Shown in pieces: positions 33,534 through 43,854 of a DNA stretch of 64,000 nucleotides. Origin of the DNA: JBJMLO01 sp045805265. GTDB taxonomy: Bacteria > Actinomycetota > UBA4738 > JACQTL01. The DNA lies in contig JBJMLO010000021.1 of NCBI GenBank assembly GCA_045805265.1, positions 62,001 to 126,000 on the forward strand, given 5' to 3'. The notes below the pieces were generated by a model that saw nothing but the letters and a program-made list of their open reading frames with translations, was not told the origin of the DNA and made no database searches. Both the position numbers and the translations under genes were made by a program. How positions within the stretch are numbered: position 1 is the stretch's first letter; the number at the start of each line of letters is the position of its first letter.

Positions 33534-35489
33534 TCAGGAGCGTTCGAACGCGCCGATGTCGCACCTCGTGCCCTGGGGCCGGTGGACGCCCCGCTGGTCC
33601 GTCGCCGTGGGGCAGGGCGGCGCGAACGCGTTCCGGGCCAGGCTCGTGTTCGTCAGTGCGATGGTCTGCGTCGGCCCGCCGTTGTTCGCGAGTGCAGCAA
33701 GGCCGGGGGGCTTGTTGACCAGGTCGGAGGACTGCTTGTTGAACGTGCACCCGGCGGTCGTCCCCAGCAGGTTGTGCCCGGCCGAGCCGATCGCGACCTG
33801 CCCGCCGCAGTTGGGCCCGTCCGCCGACGTGGGCGCGGTGTTCAGCGCGAGGATCGTCCCGTGGAGCGTGAAGGGTCCGACGGCCGCGTAGAGCCCGCCG
33901 CCCGAGGCGGACAGCGTCCCCGCGGAGCCCTCGACCACGTTGCGCGCCACCGTGCCGGCGACGATGGTCAGGCTCGTGAGGCTGCCGCTCCCCAGGATCC
34001 CGCCGCCCAGCGCGGCGGCGGACCCCGACCCCGGTGCCGTGGCCTTCGCGACGTTCCCGACGATGGTGGAGTTCGTGATGGTGTTGGCGCCCTGCGTGAG
34101 GTACATGCCGCCGGCCTCCGCGGCCGCGTCCAGCGAGGTGACGTGATTGGGCTCGATCGCCGTCGCCACGTTGCCGCTCACCGTGGACGCGGTGATCGAG
34201 GTCGGGGCTTCCGATGCGATCCCCGCGCCGAAGGCGTTCGGCTGGTCCGCCGGGGCCCGGGCGAGCGAGTGGTTCCCGGCGATGGTCGACCTGGTCACCG
34301 TGAGCTTCGTCCCGGTCGAGTCGGCGAAGATCCCGGCCCCGACGGAGAGGGTCTGGTTGGTCCCACCCTCCGCGTCTGCGATGCCGCCGGTGATCGAGGA
34401 GGCGGTGATCGACGCGGTGCCGTGGAGGTCGAGGCCGCCGCCCATGGCCTGCTCGGAGCGCACTCCGGTGGCCGACGCCGTGGACCCGAGCACCCGCACG
34501 GAGGAGAGCGTGATCTTCGACGCGACCGTGGCGGAGATCGCGCCGCCGTCCGTCTCGGCGCTCTCGTTGACCGAGGAGGAGGTCGCCCGGCTCCCGGTGA
34601 ACGTCGAATTGGAGATCGTCGCGTTCGTGAGCGATAGGAACACCGACCCGCCCAAGCTCAGTCCCGAGCCCGTGCCGCTGCCCTCAGACGTGGCGGCGTC
34701 CTGGTCGAACGTCGACCCGGCGATCGTGGCCGTCCCGCCGGTCGCCGCGTCCGCCACCGCCCCCCCCAACGCCTGCATGAACTGGTTTACGTCGTTCGAG
34801 GACTCGACATGGTTGCCGGTGAAATGGGACGCGGTCACGGTGAGCCCGCCGGTCACGACCAGGATGCCGCCGCCGACCGAGCTGGCGCCGGCGCCCGTCG
34901 CGTCGGCCGTCGCGTGGTTCGACGCGATCGTCGAGGACGTGACCGTGAGCTGCTGGCCCTGCAACTCGATGCCGCCGCCGTCGCCGTTCGCGGGGACGCC
35001 GTTCCCCGTCGCCGCTGCCCGGTTGTGGGCGATCGTCGATTGCGTGACCTTCAGGGTGCCCCCGCTGAAGATGCCACCGCCCTGCGCGGACGACCCCTCG
35101 GCCAGGTTGTCCTCCACGGTCACGTGCAGCAGCGTGAGCGTCCCGCCCGCGGCGTCGATGCCGGCGCCCTCCGGCGAACGCCCGCCGGTCACCGTGAGAT
35201 CGACGAGGTGAACGGTGGGCGAACCGGTGATCGTGATGGTCGAGCCCGCGTCGTCGCCGTCGAGCGCCGCGGCAGGGGCGCCCTCCAGCGTGAGGTCCTT
35301 TTTCACCACGAGGTCGACGTGGCACGTCCCCGTGATCGAGAGCGTCGCTCCCGGGGCCGCCGTGTTGACCTTCGCCTGGAGGCTCTGGCCGGGGCAGTGC
35401 ACCAGGTTCGAGGCTGACGCCGGGCCAGCGGTGAGGCCCACCGTGAGGAGCAGCGTCGCGGCTGCCGGGACGGTGAATCGTCGTTGCAC
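33534..35489 (-). CDS. Secreted right-handed beta-helix protein, paralogue of 15196-17166
   Basis: A 651-residue exported protein with a signal peptide ending near PASASN. The GTG at 35489 has GTAGGAG upstream. The mature N-terminus (CPGQSLQAKVNTAAPGATLSI) and long series of beta-helix rungs match the gene at 15196. The C-terminus NNGGPTQTIAL, then DQRGVHRPQGTRCDIGAFE, is nearly the same as in the paralogue. Role as for that protein: surface-exposed, perhaps glycan-binding. Confidence 0.85.
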   Translation of the reverse strand: MQRRFTVPAAATLLLTVGLTAGPASASNLVHCPGQSLQAKVNTAAPGATLSITGTCHVDLVVKKDLTLEGAPAAALDGDDAGSTITITGSPTVHLVDLTVTGGRSPEGAGIDAAGGTLTLLHVTVEDNLAEGSSAQGGGIFSGGTLKVTQSTIAHNRAAATGNGVPANGDGGGIELQGQQLTVTSSTIASNHATADATGAGASSVGGGILVVTGGLTVTASHFTGNHVESSNDVNQFMQALGGAVADAATGGTATIAGSTFDQDAATSEGSGTGSGLSLGGSVFLSLTNATISNSTFTGSRATSSSVNESAETDGGAISATVASKITLSSVRVLGSTASATGVRSEQAMGGGLDLHGTASITASSITGGIADAEGGTNQTLSVGAGIFADSTGTKLTVTRSTIAGNHSLARAPADQPNAFGAGIASEAPTSITASTVSGNVATAIEPNHVTSLDAAAEAGGMYLTQGANTITNSTIVGNVAKATAPGSGSAAALGGGILGSGSLTSLTIVAGTVARNVVEGSAGTLSASGGGLYAAVGPFTLHGTILALNTAPTSADGPNCGGQVAIGSAGHNLLGTTAGCTFNKQSSDLVNKPPGLAALANNGGPTQTIALTNTSLARNAFAPPCPTATDQRGVHRPQGTRCDIGAFERS

Positions 35490-35598
35490 GAGGGCTCCTA
35501 CGGGTCGCTAGAGGCGGCCGATTGTCAACCGTTCGCCCCTGTTTGGCAACGGCCGGACGGGTACGAGGGGCCAAGAGCTTCCGGAGGCGGCCGGTCGG

Positions 35599-35669
<71 letters not shown>

Positions 35670-35717
35670 GCGCAGGGCAGTCAGTCTACCGAGCAGGCCG
35701 CTGGGATACTGCCCCCC

Positions 35718-36581
35718 ATGCGCGTTCCGTTCGTCATCGCCGACGTGTTCGCAGAGCGCGCGCTCGCCGGGAACCAGCTCTGCGTCGTGCCCGGTGCGGG
35801 CGAAATGGACGGGCGGCTGATGCTCGCGGTGGCCCGCGAGATGGGGTTCAGCGAGTCCACGTTCGTTCTGGAGGCCGAGGGCGACCGGTACCGGATGCGG
35901 ATCTTCACGCCGGAACGGGAGATGCCGTTCGCGGGCCACCCGTCGGTGGGGACGGCGTTCGTGCTGGCGGAGGCCGGGCGGATCGGTTCGCGGGCGACGC
36001 AGGTGGTTCCGGCGGGGGAGTTCGCGGTCGAGGCCGACGTGGCCGCCGGGACGGCCAGCGTCCGCCAGCACCCGCCGGTGTTCGGCGAGGAACTCACCGA
36101 CCTCGAGCGCGTCGCCTCCGCGATCAGCCTTGGGCGAGGGGACCTCGACCCGGCGACGCCGCCCCAGCCCGTGTCCACCGGGCTGGTCCACCTGATGGTC
36201 CCGGTGCGGACCCCGGACGCCGTCGGCCGCGCCGAGATGCGCCCCCACGAGGTCGCCGCGCTGGTGGAGGAAAACGGCTGCGACGCGCTGTACTGCTTCG
36301 CGCTGACCGCGGAGGGCGCGAAGGCCCGCCTGTTCGCCCCGGGCGTGGTCCTGGCCGAGGATCCGGCCACGGGCTCCGCGGCCGGTCCCTGCGGCGCGTA
36401 CCTGGCGGAGCGGGGCCTCCCGCCGATGCCGGGGTCGATGGTCATCCGCCAGGGCGAGGAGGCGGGCCGGCCCAGCGCGCTGCACGTCACGGCGGAAACC
36501 GACGGGAGCACCTGGTCCGTGGTCGTCGGCGGGGGCGTGCGGATCGTGGCCCGGGGCGAGTTCGACCTGCCCGACGATTAG
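35718..36581 (+). CDS. PhzF-family isomerase-like protein
   Basis: A 287-residue enzyme of the PhzF fold. The ATG at 35718 begins the conserved FVIADVFAERALAGNQLCVV. Other landmarks are GFSESTFVLE (candidate acid), FAGHPSVGTAFVL and DPATGSAAGPCGAYL. PhzF proteins isomerise or epimerise small molecules, and only some belong to phenazine pathways. No phenazine genes are present. GATACT 8 nt before the ATG suggests a leaderless message. Its end overlaps the convergent LigD-type gene by 4 nt. Confidence 0.9.
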   Translation: MRVPFVIADVFAERALAGNQLCVVPGAGEMDGRLMLAVAREMGFSESTFVLEAEGDRYRMRIFTPEREMPFAGHPSVGTAFVLAEAGRIGSRATQVVPAGEFAVEADVAAGTASVRQHPPVFGEELTDLERVASAISLGRGDLDPATPPQPVSTGLVHLMVPVRTPDAVGRAEMRPHEVAALVEENGCDALYCFALTAEGAKARLFAPGVVLAEDPATGSAAGPCGAYLAERGLPPMPGSMVIRQGEEAGRPSALHVTAETDGSTWSVVVGGGVRIVARGEFDLPDD

Positions 36582-37474
36582 TCCGGCGCGGCTGGGTCCT
36601 CACGGAGCAGCTCCCGGGGGAGCCGCTGGGGGCCCGGCATGAGGTCCCGCCAGGGGTCGCGGTCGCCGATCAGCCTCGGGACGTTCCGGATCGTGAAGTC
36701 CTGTGGCGCGACCCGTTCGAGGTCCTTCCACGGCACCGGGAACGACACGGTCCCGCCCGGGCGGGCGCGCGGCGAGTACGCCGCCACCACGTGCTTGCCC
36801 GGGCCGATGCGCGTCGCGTCCAGGAACACCCGGTCCCCCCGTTCCTTCTTCCGGAACTCGATCGTGATCAGGTCGGGCTCCGCCTCGGCGGCCTGCGCGG
36901 CCAGCGCGAAGGCGGCCCGGGCCACCTCCCCGTAGCCGTGCCGGCGCTGGAGTGGGACGTACAGGTGCACGCCCTTCGCCCCGGAGGTCTTCGCAGCCGA
37001 CTCCATGCCGTTGCGCTGCAGGACCTCCCGGACCACGAGCGCGGTCCGCACCGCCAGGTCGAAGTGCCCGGCCGGCGGGTCGACGTCCATGATCAGGAAC
37101 TCGGGACGCTCGATGCGGTCCACTCGCGACAGCCAGGGGTGGAACTCGATCGAGGCCTGGTTCGCCAGCCACACGAGCGTTCGCTGGTCGTTGCACAGGG
37201 CGTACCGGACCTCCTTGCGCTTGCCCCGCCCCGAGTCCGCCGGCAGCGACACGGTGCGGACCCACTTCGGCGCGTAGTCCGGCGTCTGCTTCTGGTAGAA
37301 GGAGCCGCGCTCGATGCCGTCCGGGTACCGGATGACCGTGAGCGGGCGGTTCCGGAGGTTTCGCAGGAACTGCGGCGCGACCGCTCGCACGTAGTCGATC
37401 AGGTCGCCCTTCGTCAGCCCCTCGTCGGGCCAGAACACCTTGTCGAGTCGCGACAGCTCCACGCCGCCCGGCAT
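36578..37474 (-). CDS. LigD-type polymerase/primase domain protein
   Basis: A 298-residue stand-alone LigD polymerase domain. Metal-binding Asp130 and Asp132 are in FLIMDVDPP, and the nucleotide-binding segment is KTSGAKGVHLYVPL. The N-terminus LDKVFWPDEGLTKGDLIDYV is typical. This enzyme adds nucleotides during non-homologous end joining with Ku and a ligase. Neither Ku nor a ligase domain is in this window, so they would be encoded elsewhere, as in many actinobacteria. Confidence 0.92.
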   Translation of the reverse strand: MPGGVELSRLDKVFWPDEGLTKGDLIDYVRAVAPQFLRNLRNRPLTVIRYPDGIERGSFYQKQTPDYAPKWVRTVSLPADSGRGKRKEVRYALCNDQRTLVWLANQASIEFHPWLSRVDRIERPEFLIMDVDPPAGHFDLAVRTALVVREVLQRNGMESAAKTSGAKGVHLYVPLQRRHGYGEVARAAFALAAQAAEAEPDLITIEFRKKERGDRVFLDATRIGPGKHVVAAYSPRARPGGTVSFPVPWKDLERVAPQDFTIRNVPRLIGDRDPWRDLMPGPQRLPRELLREDPAAPD

Positions 37475-37653
37475 GGGCAGGTCATACCCGCTCCCTCGGA
37501 TGGGAGCAAGTCGGCCACGCGTTTCCGCGTGACGCTCCCGGGTAGGACTCCAATGCGTCGCGCCGCCTTCGCCGTGCCACCAGGGTTCGGCCTCCCCCCT
37601 CCTACCCCCCGGCGCGGCGCTGCCCGAATGCGTCGGCGCCGCAGCGACAACGC

Positions 37654-37659
37654 CTACAA
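37654..37659 (+). promoter_or_regulatory. -10 element of tRNA-Pro
   Basis: TACAAT lies 10 nt before the tRNA-Pro gene. No clear -35 was found. Confidence 0.5.
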
Positions 37660-37669
37660 TTCGCCGCAG

Positions 37670-37743
37670 CGGGGCGTAGCGCAGCTTGGTAGCGCGCTGC
37701 CTTTGGGAGGCAGAGGTCGCGGGTTCAAATCCCGCCGCCCCGA
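37670..37743 (+). tRNA. tRNA-Pro (anticodon UGG)
   Basis: A 74-nt tRNA. The acceptor CGGGGCG pairs with CGCCCCG. The anticodon loop TTTGGGA carries anticodon TGG, and the T-arm is GCGGGTTCAAATCCCGC. It is the only plus-strand tRNA in the window. CCA is not encoded. Confidence 0.95.
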
Positions 37744-37765
37744 CTCGCTGCAGCGCCGCCGGGAG

Positions 37766-38269
37766 TCAGGCGCGCTGGGGTGCGGTGGCCCCCTGGGTGA
37801 CGTCCGCGGGCGAGCATTGCTCGGCGCCGTGCGCGTGGGTGACCTTGTTCAGTGAGGCCGCCACGACCTCGATCTCGGTCTCGTCCAGGTGTCCGGCGAA
37901 GTGACGGTCGACCGCCGCGAGGAACGACGGGGTGGCGTCGGTGAGCGCCTTCCGGCCCCGATCGGTGATCACGGCGTTGGTTCCCCGGCGGTCCGACGGG
38001 CACGCATTCCGCTCGATGAGGCCCGCGGCCTCCATGCGGTCGGCCAGCCTCGTTAGGCCGCTCTTGGACAGCAGCACCGAGCGGGCCAGCTCCTGCATGC
38101 GCATGGCGCCGTCCTCCGCTCGGGCCAGCCGGGCCAGGACCTCGTGCCAGGACAGGGGCAGCCCGGCGTCACGGACCAGGTCGGCCTCGACGCTCTCCAC
38201 GGCGGCCGCGTGCGCCTCGACCAGCGCGATCCACGCGGCCAGACCGTGCTCCGGGTTTCGCTCTTCCAT
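37766..38269 (-). CDS. MarR-family regulator
   Basis: A 167-residue winged-helix repressor with the MarR core (LPLSWHEVLARLARAEDGAMRMQELARSVLLSKSGLTRLADRM, then GLIERNACPSDRRGTNAVIT). It is divergent from the YceI gene across a 150-nt region with inverted repeats, so it probably controls YceI and itself. Confidence 0.9.
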   Translation of the reverse strand: MEERNPEHGLAAWIALVEAHAAAVESVEADLVRDAGLPLSWHEVLARLARAEDGAMRMQELARSVLLSKSGLTRLADRMEAAGLIERNACPSDRRGTNAVITDRGRKALTDATPSFLAAVDRHFAGHLDETEIEVVAASLNKVTHAHGAEQCSPADVTQGATAPQRA

Positions 38270-38293
38270 CTCCGGGAAAGTCTAGCAGCGAAA

Positions 38294-38347
38294 GTTGACG
38301 CCGCAACGAAATTGCCCTACTCTTTGCCGGTGCAACGATTGCGGCAA
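38294..38347. promoter_or_regulatory. Inverted repeats between marR and the YceI gene
   Basis: GTTG-N6-CAAC (38294-38307) and TTGCCG-N12-CGGCAA (38324-38347) lie in the divergent region and may be MarR sites. Confidence 0.45.
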
Positions 38348-38419
38348 CAACGAGTCTTCGGTGAGGCGCCTCGGAATCTGCCGGTGAAACGGCATCCGAG
38401 GCAGAAGGAGGGAGAAGTC

Positions 38420-39010
38420 ATGGCAGAGGGAATGCGGGTCCTGGACGGGATCGAGGTCCCGGGCCCAGGGGTCTGGGAACTCGACCGGGCCCACACGCGG
38501 CTGGGGTTCGTCGCCCGCCACCTCATGGTGACGAAGGTGAGAGGCAGCTTCGGCGTATTCGGCGGAGCCATCACGGTCGGCGAGCGCCCGGAGGACTCGA
38601 AGGTGGAGGTGCGCGTCGACGCGGCCAGCATCGACACCGCCACGAAGGACCGTGACGACCATCTGCGCTCCCCGGACTTCCTCGACGTCGAGAAGTACCC
38701 CGAGATCACCTTCAGGTCCACCAAGGTGGAGCGGGTCGGAACGAACTCGCTGCAGGTGCAGGGCGACCTGACGATCCGTGAGGTGACGCATCCGGTCGTC
38801 CTCGACGCCGAGTTCGAGGGCCTGACCGACGACCCGTGGGGCAACAAGCGGATCGGGTTCACGGCGAGCGCCGAGATCGACCGCGAGGACTGGGGCATGA
38901 CCTGGAACATGGCCCTCGAGACGGGGGGCCTCCTGGTCGGCAAGAAGGTCCAGATCGAGCTCGACGTCGAGGCGGCCTTCAAGTCCGAGGCCGCGGACGC
39001 GGCTGCGTAG
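38420..39010 (+). CDS. YceI-family lipocalin-like protein
   Basis: A 196-residue protein of the YceI family (VWELDRAHTRLGFVARHLMVTKVRGSF, then the VEVRVDAASIDT region). YceI proteins form a beta-barrel that binds isoprenoid or quinone-like lipids. No signal peptide is present, so it is probably cytoplasmic, unlike the periplasmic E. coli YceI. The ATG follows GGAGGGAGAAG. Confidence 0.9.
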   Translation: MAEGMRVLDGIEVPGPGVWELDRAHTRLGFVARHLMVTKVRGSFGVFGGAITVGERPEDSKVEVRVDAASIDTATKDRDDHLRSPDFLDVEKYPEITFRSTKVERVGTNSLQVQGDLTIREVTHPVVLDAEFEGLTDDPWGNKRIGFTASAEIDREDWGMTWNMALETGGLLVGKKVQIELDVEAAFKSEAADAAA

Positions 39011-39074
39011 CGCGCCGTCGTCGATTCGCAATACCGCCCGGGCCACACAAGCCCGGGCGGTTCCGCATCGAGGC

Positions 39075-39836
39075 TCAACCGGACGAGAACAGGGCCAGGA
39101 CCCGGTCGTGCAGGACGCCGTTGGTGGTGAGCACGCTGCCGCCGTGTGCCAACGGGCCCCCGTCCGCCTGGGTCATGCGGCCGCCGGCCTCCCGGACGAT
39201 CACGGCCAGCGCCGCCCAGTCCCACGTGTGCAGGCTCTCCTCGACCATCACGTCCGCTGCGCCCCGGGCGACCAGCACGTGGCCCCAGAAGTCCCCGAAC
39301 CCCCGGGTCCGCGCCGCCGCCGAGGTCAGCGCGTCGAATCCGGCCGCATGCGGCCCCGTCCGCCAGTCGCCCAGGCCGCCGAACGACACCAGGGCCTCCT
39401 CGAGCGAGGAGCGGCCGGAAACGTGGATCCGCTCGCCGTTCAGCGTCGCGCCAGCCCCGGCCGCCGCGCCGTAGCGCTCGCCGAGTGCCGGCGCCCCGAC
39501 CACCCCGACCACCGGCTCGTGGTCGACGACCAGTGCGAGCAGGGTTCCCCAGATCTGGATCCCCGCCGCGAAGTTCTTCGTGCCGTCGATGGGGTCGACC
39601 ACCCACAGCCGGCCTCCGGAACCGGTGTGCCCGTGCTCCTCTCCGAGCACCGCGTCGGCGGGGAACTCCCGGGCCAGCCGTTCCCGCACCATGGCCTCGA
39701 CGGCCATGTCGGCGTCGGTGACCGGTGTGGAATCCGCTTTCCGGCGGACCTCGAACCCGCCCTGGTAGAACCCCATGGCGATCTCGGCGGCCCGGTCGGC
39801 CAGCGAGTGGGCGAACTCCAGCTCGCGCTCGTACAT
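39075..39836 (-). CDS. Inositol monophosphatase family (histidinol-phosphatase-like)
   Basis: A 253-residue Mg-dependent phosphatase. Metal ligands are in LGEEHG, WVVDPIDGTKNFAAGI and TWDWAAL. The pattern of motifs is closer to the actinobacterial HisN-type histidinol phosphatase than to plain IMPase, but the substrate cannot be told. The ATG at 39836 follows a TACCCT hexamer by 8 nt, so the message looks leaderless. It is divergent from tig. Confidence 0.88.
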   Translation of the reverse strand: MYERELEFAHSLADRAAEIAMGFYQGGFEVRRKADSTPVTDADMAVEAMVRERLAREFPADAVLGEEHGHTGSGGRLWVVDPIDGTKNFAAGIQIWGTLLALVVDHEPVVGVVGAPALGERYGAAAGAGATLNGERIHVSGRSSLEEALVSFGGLGDWRTGPHAAGFDALTSAAARTRGFGDFWGHVLVARGAADVMVEESLHTWDWAALAVIVREAGGRMTQADGGPLAHGGSVLTTNGVLHDRVLALFSSG

Positions 39837-39959
39837 CGGGCCCGAGGGTAGCAACGACGTCGGGGGCTCCGCCCCCGACTCCCCCCGAATGCGGTGCGCC
39901 TGCGGCGCGCTCGTCCCGGCCGGGGGGATTCCCGGGATTTGCATTACGCTCGATCTCCC

Positions 39960-41339
39960 ATGCAGAGCACCGTCGAGGAGTCTGGCCGGCACACGGTCGT
40001 GCTCACCGTCGAGGTTCCGCCCGAGCAGTTCGCCCGGGACCTCGACCGCGCCTACCGGCGCATCGGCCAGCAGATCAAGGTTCCGGGGTTCCGCAAGGGC
40101 CACGTGCCGCGCAGGATCATCGACGCCCAGATCGGGCGCGACGCGGTGATGCAGGAGTTCATCGAGGACGCCCTGCCCCAGTACTACTCGGAGGCCGTCC
40201 GGGAGCACGAGCTGGCCCCGATCGCCGATCCCGAGATCTCGCTCGAGAAGTCCGACGAGGGCCAGCCGCTGGTGTTCTCGGCGACTGTCGAGGTCCGGCC
40301 CCGGCTCGACCTGGAGGGGTGGCGCGAGGACATCGCCGGCGTGGAGCCGCCCGACGCGGCCGTCACCGACGCGGACGTCGACCAGTTCGTCGACCGGCTC
40401 CGCGAACGGTTCGCCGAGGTCGAGACCGTCGGCCGCCCGGCGCAACGCGGGGACTACGTGCTGGCCGACATCCGGGGCACCGTCCACGGCGAGGAGATCC
40501 CCGAGCTGACCCTGCCGGACCAGCTGTACGAGATCGGCAGCGGGCAGATCGTGCCGAAGCTGGACGAGGAGCTGGAGAACACCACTGCCGGGCAGATCCT
40601 CAAGTTCAACGCCGTCCTTCCCGAGCGATTCGGTGAACGGGTCGGCGAGGAGGTCACGTTCCAGGTGCTGGTGAAGGAGGTCAAGGCCAAGAAGCTTCCC
40701 TCGGCCGACGACGAGTTCGCCAAGGTGGCGAGCGAGTTCGACAGCCTGGAGGCCCTCCGCGACGACCTCCGGGAGAAGCTCGGCGAGGCCAAGGCGGCCG
40801 AGGCGCGCGGCGAGTTCCGCGACCGGTTGCTGCGGGCGCTGGTCGACGGGGTCGACATCGATCTCCCCGACCGGCTGGTCGACCACGAGACCGAGCACCG
40901 TGTGGAGGAGGCCACCCGCAGGGCCGAACGGGCCGGGCTGACGCTGGAGCAGGTGCTCGAGGCCCAGGAGTGGGACGAGCTGCGGTTCCGCAGCGACGCG
41001 CGAGCTCACGCCACCCGGGCCATCAAGTCCGACCTGGTGCTCGAGGCGATCGCCCGCCAGGAGGGCATCACGGTCACCGCCGAGGAGATCGCCTCGGCCG
41101 TCCAGGATCTGGCCCAGGCCCTCGGGCGCGACCCGAAAGAGGTCGCCAAGACCATCGAGCGAACCGGACAGGTCACCTCACTAGCCGGTGATATCATCCG
41201 GTCCAAGGCCCTCGACCTCCTGGTCGAGGCCGCACAGGGGGACAGGGGGCCCACCTCGGAGGAGCCCGCCGACACACGACCGGAAGGTGCCGAGGCGCCC
41301 GACCATTCCATCGGAAGCGACCAGGGAGCGACGAAATGA
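39960..41339 (+). CDS. tig: Trigger factor
   Basis: A 459-residue ribosome-associated chaperone. The ATG at 39960 starts MQSTVEESGRHTVVLTVEV. The ribosome-binding signature GFRKGHVPR is present, followed by a PPIase-like domain and the C-terminal helical arms. TACGCT 9 nt upstream and no ribosome site suggest a leaderless message. It overlaps clpP by ATGA. Confidence 0.95.
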   Translation: MQSTVEESGRHTVVLTVEVPPEQFARDLDRAYRRIGQQIKVPGFRKGHVPRRIIDAQIGRDAVMQEFIEDALPQYYSEAVREHELAPIADPEISLEKSDEGQPLVFSATVEVRPRLDLEGWREDIAGVEPPDAAVTDADVDQFVDRLRERFAEVETVGRPAQRGDYVLADIRGTVHGEEIPELTLPDQLYEIGSGQIVPKLDEELENTTAGQILKFNAVLPERFGERVGEEVTFQVLVKEVKAKKLPSADDEFAKVASEFDSLEALRDDLREKLGEAKAAEARGEFRDRLLRALVDGVDIDLPDRLVDHETEHRVEEATRRAERAGLTLEQVLEAQEWDELRFRSDARAHATRAIKSDLVLEAIARQEGITVTAEEIASAVQDLAQALGRDPKEVAKTIERTGQVTSLAGDIIRSKALDLLVEAAQGDRGPTSEEPADTRPEGAEAPDHSIGSDQGATK

Positions 41340-41965
41340 AGGACTATCTGGTTCCCGTCGTCGTCGAGCAGACGAACCGCGGCGAGCGCTCGTTCGACAT
41401 CTACAGCCGGCTCCTCAAGGAGCGGATCGTGTTCCTCGGGACGCCGATCGACGACCAGGTCGGCAACCTGATCATGGCTCAGCTCCTGTTCCTCGAGTCC
41501 GAGGACCCGGACAAGGACATCAACCTGTACATCAACTCGCCGGGCGGGGACATCACGTCGCTGTTCGCCGTGTACGACACGATGAAGTACGTGCGGTGCG
41601 ACGTGTCGACCATCTGCATGGGACAGGCCGCCTCGGCGGCCGCGGTGCTGCTGGCCGCCGGGACCAGGGGCAAGCGCTTCGCGCTCCCGCACGCCCGCGT
41701 GCTGATCCACCAGCCCCACGGCGGCGCGCAGGGCCAGGCCGTCGACATCGAGATCCAGGCGAAGGAGATCCTGCGGTACCGGAAGCTCCTCGACGAGATC
41801 CTCGCGGAGCACACGGGCCAGTCGATCGAGAAGATCGCCCACGACACCGACCGCGACTTCATCATGACGGCCGAGCAGGCCAAGGAGTACGGCGTGATCG
41901 ACGAGGTCTTCTCGAGCCGGAAGATTCGGCCCGAACTGGCAGCGGCGGCAGTGGGAGCCTCGTAG
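41336..41965 (+). CDS. clpP: ClpP protease subunit
   Basis: A 209-residue serine protease subunit with the catalytic triad Ser100 (GQAAS), His125 (LIHQP) and Asp174. The ATG overlaps the tig stop. It forms the proteolytic chamber used by ClpX. Actinobacteria often have two ClpP paralogues, but only one is in this window. Confidence 0.96.
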   Translation: MKDYLVPVVVEQTNRGERSFDIYSRLLKERIVFLGTPIDDQVGNLIMAQLLFLESEDPDKDINLYINSPGGDITSLFAVYDTMKYVRCDVSTICMGQAASAAAVLLAAGTRGKRFALPHARVLIHQPHGGAQGQAVDIEIQAKEILRYRKLLDEILAEHTGQSIEKIAHDTDRDFIMTAEQAKEYGVIDEVFSSRKIRPELAAAAVGAS

Positions 41966-42054
41966 GATTCGACGGTCATCCGCCGCCGGCTCTTGCCCGG
42001 GCGCCGGCGGGGGAGACGAACGCAGCCGAGAGGAACGGGCGGGAGCCGGGAGAG

Positions 42055-43319
<1,265 letters not shown>

Positions 43320-43323
<4 letters not shown>

Positions 43324-43850
43324 CGTCTCCACTCGCCGATCCGCTCCGCCACAACTCATGGGCGACGCGCGAGCTGCTCGCGTTCTGCTCTCGGCTCGAC
43401 CCTGGCCAGCTCGCCGCGTCCGCCGAGGGGACGTACGGCTCCATCATCGCGACGCTCCAGCACCTGATCGGAGCCGAGGCGCGGTATCTCCGCCGGCTGA
43501 GCGGCGGAGAGCCGTCGTGGCCGTCCGATCCCGAGGACACCGAGGATCTCGCCGAGCTCGCGCGGATGTCCGGGGACGAGGCCCGGTCCTGGGAGTCGCT
43601 GCTGGCCGAGGAATTCGACCCGGAGCGCCTGGTCACCTGGACGTCGGCGGTGAGCGGGGCGAGGACGGAGGCGCGGGCAGGCATTCTGATCGCGCAGACG
43701 CTCAACCACGGGAACGAACACCGCGCCCAGGTCTTCACGGTCATCACGAGCGGGCTGGGCCTCGAGCCGCCCGACCTCGACGGGTGGTCCTACGCGATGG
43801 CCACCGGCCGGTTCACCGAGGATCCTCCCCGGGACGCCCTGCGCACCTGA
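43320..43850 (+). CDS. DinB-family (YfiT-like) protein, probable CTG start
   Basis: A 176-residue DinB/DUF664-type four-helix protein with a metal-binding histidine triad (in RHNSWATRELL, LQHLIGAEARYL and NHGNEHRAQV). The domain begins within ten codons of the clpX stop, and no ATG, GTG or TTG is available there. A CTG at 43320 overlaps the clpX TGA as CTGA, the same geometry as the ATGA and GTGA couplings elsewhere in the window, and AAGGAA lies about 10 nt upstream. Members of this family act as thiol transferases or metal-binding enzymes. The start is inferred. Confidence 0.75.
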
Positions 43851-43854
43851 CCGG

